From positions 1 to 33,286 of IMG/VR virus record IMGVR_UViG_3300031886_000019: a stretch of DNA of 33,286 bases, one strand, 5' to 3'. Positions 31,139 to 33,286 of the stretch are shown here, one piece after another (the first letter of the stretch is position 1; every line of letters begins with the position of its first letter). The notes beneath the pieces are model-generated. The model was not told where the DNA came from. It did no database searches and worked only from the letters and a program-made list of their open reading frames with translations. A program made the position numbers and the translations under genes. Origin of the DNA: a virus.

Positions 31139-31569
31139 TCTGGTAACCATCCTGATATTTGCATACCTTCTTCTTTATAGAACCATGAGAAGTTTAAGTC
31201 GGGATACTTTTCTACTAGCTTATTGTAGATACCTACTGGTGGCCCCCATGCTGTATCAAATACTAGGTGTGCCTCATCATCAAGGACATCTCCATCTTCC
31301 TCAGATGGCTGCCACTTAGTTCCCCAGTTATCTATGCACCAGTCATATCCAAAGTCGTTGTACCATTTCTGATATGGATGATTCATTCTTTCTTCCATAG
31401 TAGAGTCAAGTGTTATATCATCTCTTGATGGACACTCTGGAGGGTAGGGTATAACCTTTTCAAAGTCTAGCTTAAAATCCATGACGATACATTCATCTAC
31501 GAATTGCTTGAATTGTTTTACATTCTTATGTCCATATATATCTACTTCATTCGTGCACCAGTTAGGCAT
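31135..31569 (-). CDS. YubB/DUF1281-like ferredoxin-fold protein
   Basis: A 144-residue protein starting MPNWCTNEVDIYG, then F-E-K-V-I-P-Y-P-P, a Y-D-W-C-I-D-N-W-G-T-K-W segment, DTAWGPP and a C-terminal hydrophobic GWLPE. 'MPNWC.N.l...G', 'ivPyP' and 'W...nWGtKW....' are the hallmarks of the YubB/DUF1281 ferredoxin-like domain found in phages and plasmids. Its role is not established. It lies among small accessory genes. Confidence 0.82.
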   Translation of the reverse strand: MPNWCTNEVDIYGHKNVKQFKQFVDECIVMDFKLDFEKVIPYPPECPSRDDITLDSTMEERMNHPYQKWYNDFGYDWCIDNWGTKWQPSEEDGDVLDDEAHLVFDTAWGPPVGIYNKLVEKYPDLNFSWFYKEEGMQISGWLPE

Positions 31570-31810
31570 CGCTGTCCTCCCCTAAATCTTCTTCTAGTAT
31601 TTCTTTTATGATTGACTTTAATCTTTCCTCATCAACACGTATAGTTATGTCACAATCTGTATTGCTGTAGCCATCTCCTTCACCACTAACGTTTATCTCA
31701 TAGTCTATCTCACAGATACTACCGTGATCCTCAATGGCTGGTGCTAAGTGTCTACCTAGTGCCGCTGTTATACTCGCTATTGTTCCCTCTGTCAACGTTA
31801 TGTTAGACAT
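31562..31810 (-). CDS. small acidic hypothetical protein
   Basis: An 82-residue very acidic protein with a predicted N-terminal helix, a beta region around EIDYEINVSGEGD and DITIRVDEERLK, and a Glu/Asp-rich end. Two single cysteines are present. It overlaps the next gene by 8 bp. No family recognised; the acidic, small type is typical of early phage genes, some of which mimic DNA or bind host proteins. Confidence 0.6.
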   Translation of the reverse strand: MSNITLTEGTIASITAALGRHLAPAIEDHGSICEIDYEINVSGEGDGYSNTDCDITIRVDEERLKSIIKEILEEDLGEDSDA

Positions 31811-32258
31811 ATATATCTATCTCCTGTTCTTTCTGTATCTCATCTACCCAATTAAGCATGTCTCTAACAGCCCAAAAGGTTTCACTTGGTTCTTCATATC
31901 TATTTTCTAATAGCTGTAGCTGGTATTTAATATCTTCAACCTTACTCCTCACCAATCCATCTTGTAGTTCTAAGTAACATCTATCACACCCTGTCTGATA
32001 AGCGCAGAGTTCAATGTTGTTTGCTATCTTTACATACTGTCCACATATAGCACATGTAAGACAGTCACTATCTTCTAGCGTAGTACTATGCTCTACATAT
32101 GTAAAGTAATCAGGGTCAATCACTAGATTCTTAGTACCACTAGCCCAGTTAAAACAACCCTGACATAACCACGGGTAGTCTGAGTAAGCATCAGGGGGAA
32201 GACGCTCTTGATGAGGCCAGTACACTCGACCCTCTGTTCTTTTATATAATAGTGCCAT
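31803..32258 (-). CDS. multi-cysteine zinc-binding protein
   Basis: A 151-residue protein with several C-x2-C pairs: WLCQGCFNW, DCLTCAICGQY and GCDRCYLELQ. They form probably two zinc modules in the first 110 residues, followed by a helical C-terminus. Position in the chain of small overlapping genes suggests an early accessory protein. The number of cysteines makes metal binding likely. The partner is unknown. Confidence 0.65.
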   Translation of the reverse strand: MALLYKRTEGRVYWPHQERLPPDAYSDYPWLCQGCFNWASGTKNLVIDPDYFTYVEHSTTLEDSDCLTCAICGQYVKIANNIELCAYQTGCDRCYLELQDGLVRSKVEDIKYQLQLLENRYEEPSETFWAVRDMLNWVDEIQKEQEIDIYV

Positions 32259-32460
32259 TAGCTATCTCCTCAAAGGTTGGTCGTTCATCAGTAGCAGTAG
32301 CATCTACTGTAATCTGAAAGCTAAAAGATTGTAAAGAGATATCATCACCTAACCATTTTACAATGTGAGGGTGTAGTATCTCTGCAATATCTTCTGTATC
32401 ATGGTCAGTAAGCTGCCATTGTATGCCTGAGTTGTTGAATATTCGTTGGTAAATCACCAT
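32242..32460 (-). CDS. small hypothetical protein
   Basis: A 72-residue protein, MVIYQRIFNNSGIQWQLTD then an acidic helix (DTEDIAEILHPHIVKWLGDD) and beta segments. It overlaps both neighbours (7 and 17 bp), so it belongs to the coupled chain. Unknown function. Confidence 0.55.
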   Translation of the reverse strand: MVIYQRIFNNSGIQWQLTDHDTEDIAEILHPHIVKWLGDDISLQSFSFQITVDATATDERPTFEEIANGTII

Positions 32461-32795
32461 TGGCTCCTAAAGTAATATGTCTTGTCGTTGTATTCTATCT
32501 TTACAAAGTCGTCTATCAGTAGGTCATATGCTACATCTTCAAAGTTAATGGCAGCATATATGATAGGGTCTAAGTCCATCACAGTATTATCAGTCTCATA
32601 CATAGCTTGAGCAAACTGACCCGCACTCCAGTACTCCCCTACATATACATCTCTATCAGGAAAGTTTTCCTGGAAGTATAAGATGAACGCCCTGATTGCA
32701 TCAGCAGGTACATCAATGCCTCCATCAGCCCTCAAAATCAGCATGTCAGGGGTATTATCTAATTGTTCCTTAGTTATCCTAGTTGCTATTGTCAT
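32454..32795 (-). CDS. hypothetical protein with antirestriction-like composition
   Basis: A 113-residue acidic protein with a Y-V-G-E-Y segment and several W/Y residues, including DRDVYVGEYWSAGQFAQAMYETD. That segment is reminiscent of the 'DiYVaeYnaGn.a.g.w.d' strand of ArdA-type antirestriction (DNA-mimic) proteins, though the protein is shorter than full ArdA (about 165 residues). If related, it would mimic DNA and block type I restriction enzymes. The resemblance is by eye and tentative. Confidence 0.6.
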   Translation of the reverse strand: MTIATRITKEQLDNTPDMLILRADGGIDVPADAIRAFILYFQENFPDRDVYVGEYWSAGQFAQAMYETDNTVMDLDPIIYAAINFEDVAYDLLIDDFVKIEYNDKTYYFRSQW

Positions 32796-33007
32796 TAATC
32801 TATCCTTACTCTATGACTGAAGTCATACTCAGCATCATAGTTCTCATCTTGTCGTAAGTCTTGCCATATTGTGATAGCCATCATCTCTATATCACGCATC
32901 TCAACGCTACTTACATGTTCCCCTGAATCAGTGAAGCCATCCTCTACAGCCATCACCAATTCAATAAGGGTCATTTCATTATGTGCCTCAATCGTTAACA
33001 GTGGCAT
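32795..33007 (-). CDS. small acidic hypothetical protein
   Basis: A 70-residue acidic protein, MPLLTIEAHNEMTLIELV then EDGF and EMRDIEMMAITIWQDLRQDE. It overlaps the downstream gene by one base and the upstream one by 20 bp. No family recognised. Confidence 0.55.
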   Translation of the reverse strand: MPLLTIEAHNEMTLIELVMAVEDGFTDSGEHVSSVEMRDIEMMAITIWQDLRQDENYDAEYDFSHRVRID

Positions 33008-33212
33008 TTCCTACTCCCTTCCCTACCGTTATATAACTTTCTATCGCTTCCATTCTTACACAATCTCTTTGTACATCTACTAAAGCTTGTTCAATTTCAT
33101 CTAGTGAGTACCCTAACTCTAATCCAAAAGGATTCTCTCGTGCCTCACTTAGCCTGTCATTGACTATATCTACAATTATATTTAATGATGTATTCCATGA
33201 TGTCTTTGACAT
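32988..33212 (-). CDS. small hypothetical protein
   Basis: A 74-residue protein of mixed charge with helices around IIVDIVNDRLSEARENPFG and DEIEQALVDVQRDCVRMEAIESYI. AGAGGAGA lies before the ATG, and a 7-bp dyad lies 18 bp upstream of it. Unknown function. Confidence 0.55.
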   Translation of the reverse strand: MSKTSWNTSLNIIVDIVNDRLSEARENPFGLELGYSLDEIEQALVDVQRDCVRMEAIESYITVGKGVGNATVND

Positions 33213-33229
33213 ACAATCTCCTCTCTTAA

Positions 33230-33248
33230 GTATCTACCTGTTAGATAC
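33230..33248. promoter_or_regulatory. 7-bp dyad between genes at the right edge
   Basis: GTATCTA, CCTGT, TAGATAC is a perfect inverted repeat in the short gap before the leftward gene starting at 33212. It may be an operator or a weak hairpin; no U-run follows on either strand. Confidence 0.35.
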
Positions 33249-33285
33249 AAGTGGACTCAGTAGCAGCTTCAGCGCCCTTGGTGTG
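33241..33285 (-). CDS. possible C-terminus of a further leftward gene, truncated by the window
   Basis: A frame open from the right edge ends in TAA at 33243-33241, encoding HTKGAEAATESTCI. It matches the direction and spacing of the small-gene chain, but it is too short to be sure. Confidence 0.3.
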   Translation of the reverse strand, partial: HTKGAEAATESTCI

Positions 33286-33286
33286 C

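Noticed and set aside
1-33286. Prophage or temperate lifestyle
   Set aside because: No integrase, excisionase, repressor pair, attachment site or partition gene is seen. Genes outside the window could still change this.

Overview
The window is about 33 kb of a tailed double-stranded DNA bacteriophage genome, AT-rich by eye (roughly 40% GC, not computed). The left half carries virion and lysis genes read rightward. The right half carries replication, nucleotide and small accessory genes read leftward. The two halves converge at about 16440. I see no integrase, lysogeny repressor, tRNA or CRISPR array. No tape-measure, tail-tube or tail-assembly-chaperone gene is visible, and terminase and portal must lie outside, so a short-tailed (podovirus-like) particle is the better guess. 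Tail proteins of the kind common in cyanophages and pelagiphages, together with a B12-dependent ribonucleotide reductase, suggest an aquatic, probably marine, host. Good sigma70-type promoters and a perfect AGGAGGTGAT Shine-Dalgarno show a host with ordinary bacterial signals. The host cannot be named.

Left arm (1-16439, +): a large virion protein open at its 5' end; a scaffold-like protein behind a textbook promoter with an operator-like dyad; an SU10/DUF5309-type major capsid protein; small head proteins and a hairpin; fibre-like, glycine-rich and other appendage proteins; a coiled-coil membrane peptide; lysine-rich mini-proteins; a head-tail adaptor-like protein; a 948-residue tail protein with a carbohydrate-binding-like C-terminal region; a Vsr/DUF559-like nuclease; an N-acetylmuramoyl-L-alanine amidase; a calcineurin-like phosphoesterase; a holin-like protein; and a coiled-coil protein. 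One small zinc-binding gene (14938-15195) is inverted inside this arm and shares a bidirectional promoter with the phosphoesterase.

Right arm (16447-33286, -), in transcription order from the right edge: overlapping small acidic or zinc-binding genes; a beta-class DNA methyltransferase; a zinc/winged-helix protein; two cysteine-rich mini-proteins and a short acidic protein; family A DNA polymerase; DUF932; an acidic protein; an XPD/DinG-like helicase; a putative ssDNA-binding protein; then, after a 240-bp gap holding a promoter and a striking structured leader RNA, a Cas4/RecB-like nuclease, a Sak4-like ATPase, an ERCC4-HhH nuclease, two unknown proteins, an HExxH protein, class II ribonucleotide reductase, a mini-ORF and Fe-S uracil-DNA glycosylase. 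Together these give DNA synthesis, recombination, nucleotide supply and uracil repair.

The most unusual points are: a 31-bp closing stem enclosing about 100 nt of internally structured RNA that starts next to a promoter and stops 9 nt before a start codon; a helicase whose only sensible start is AUA behind a strong Shine-Dalgarno, and an HExxH protein whose likely start is AUU; and a palindromic double -10 element that gives a probably leaderless phosphoesterase mRNA on one side and a zinc-protein mRNA on the other.
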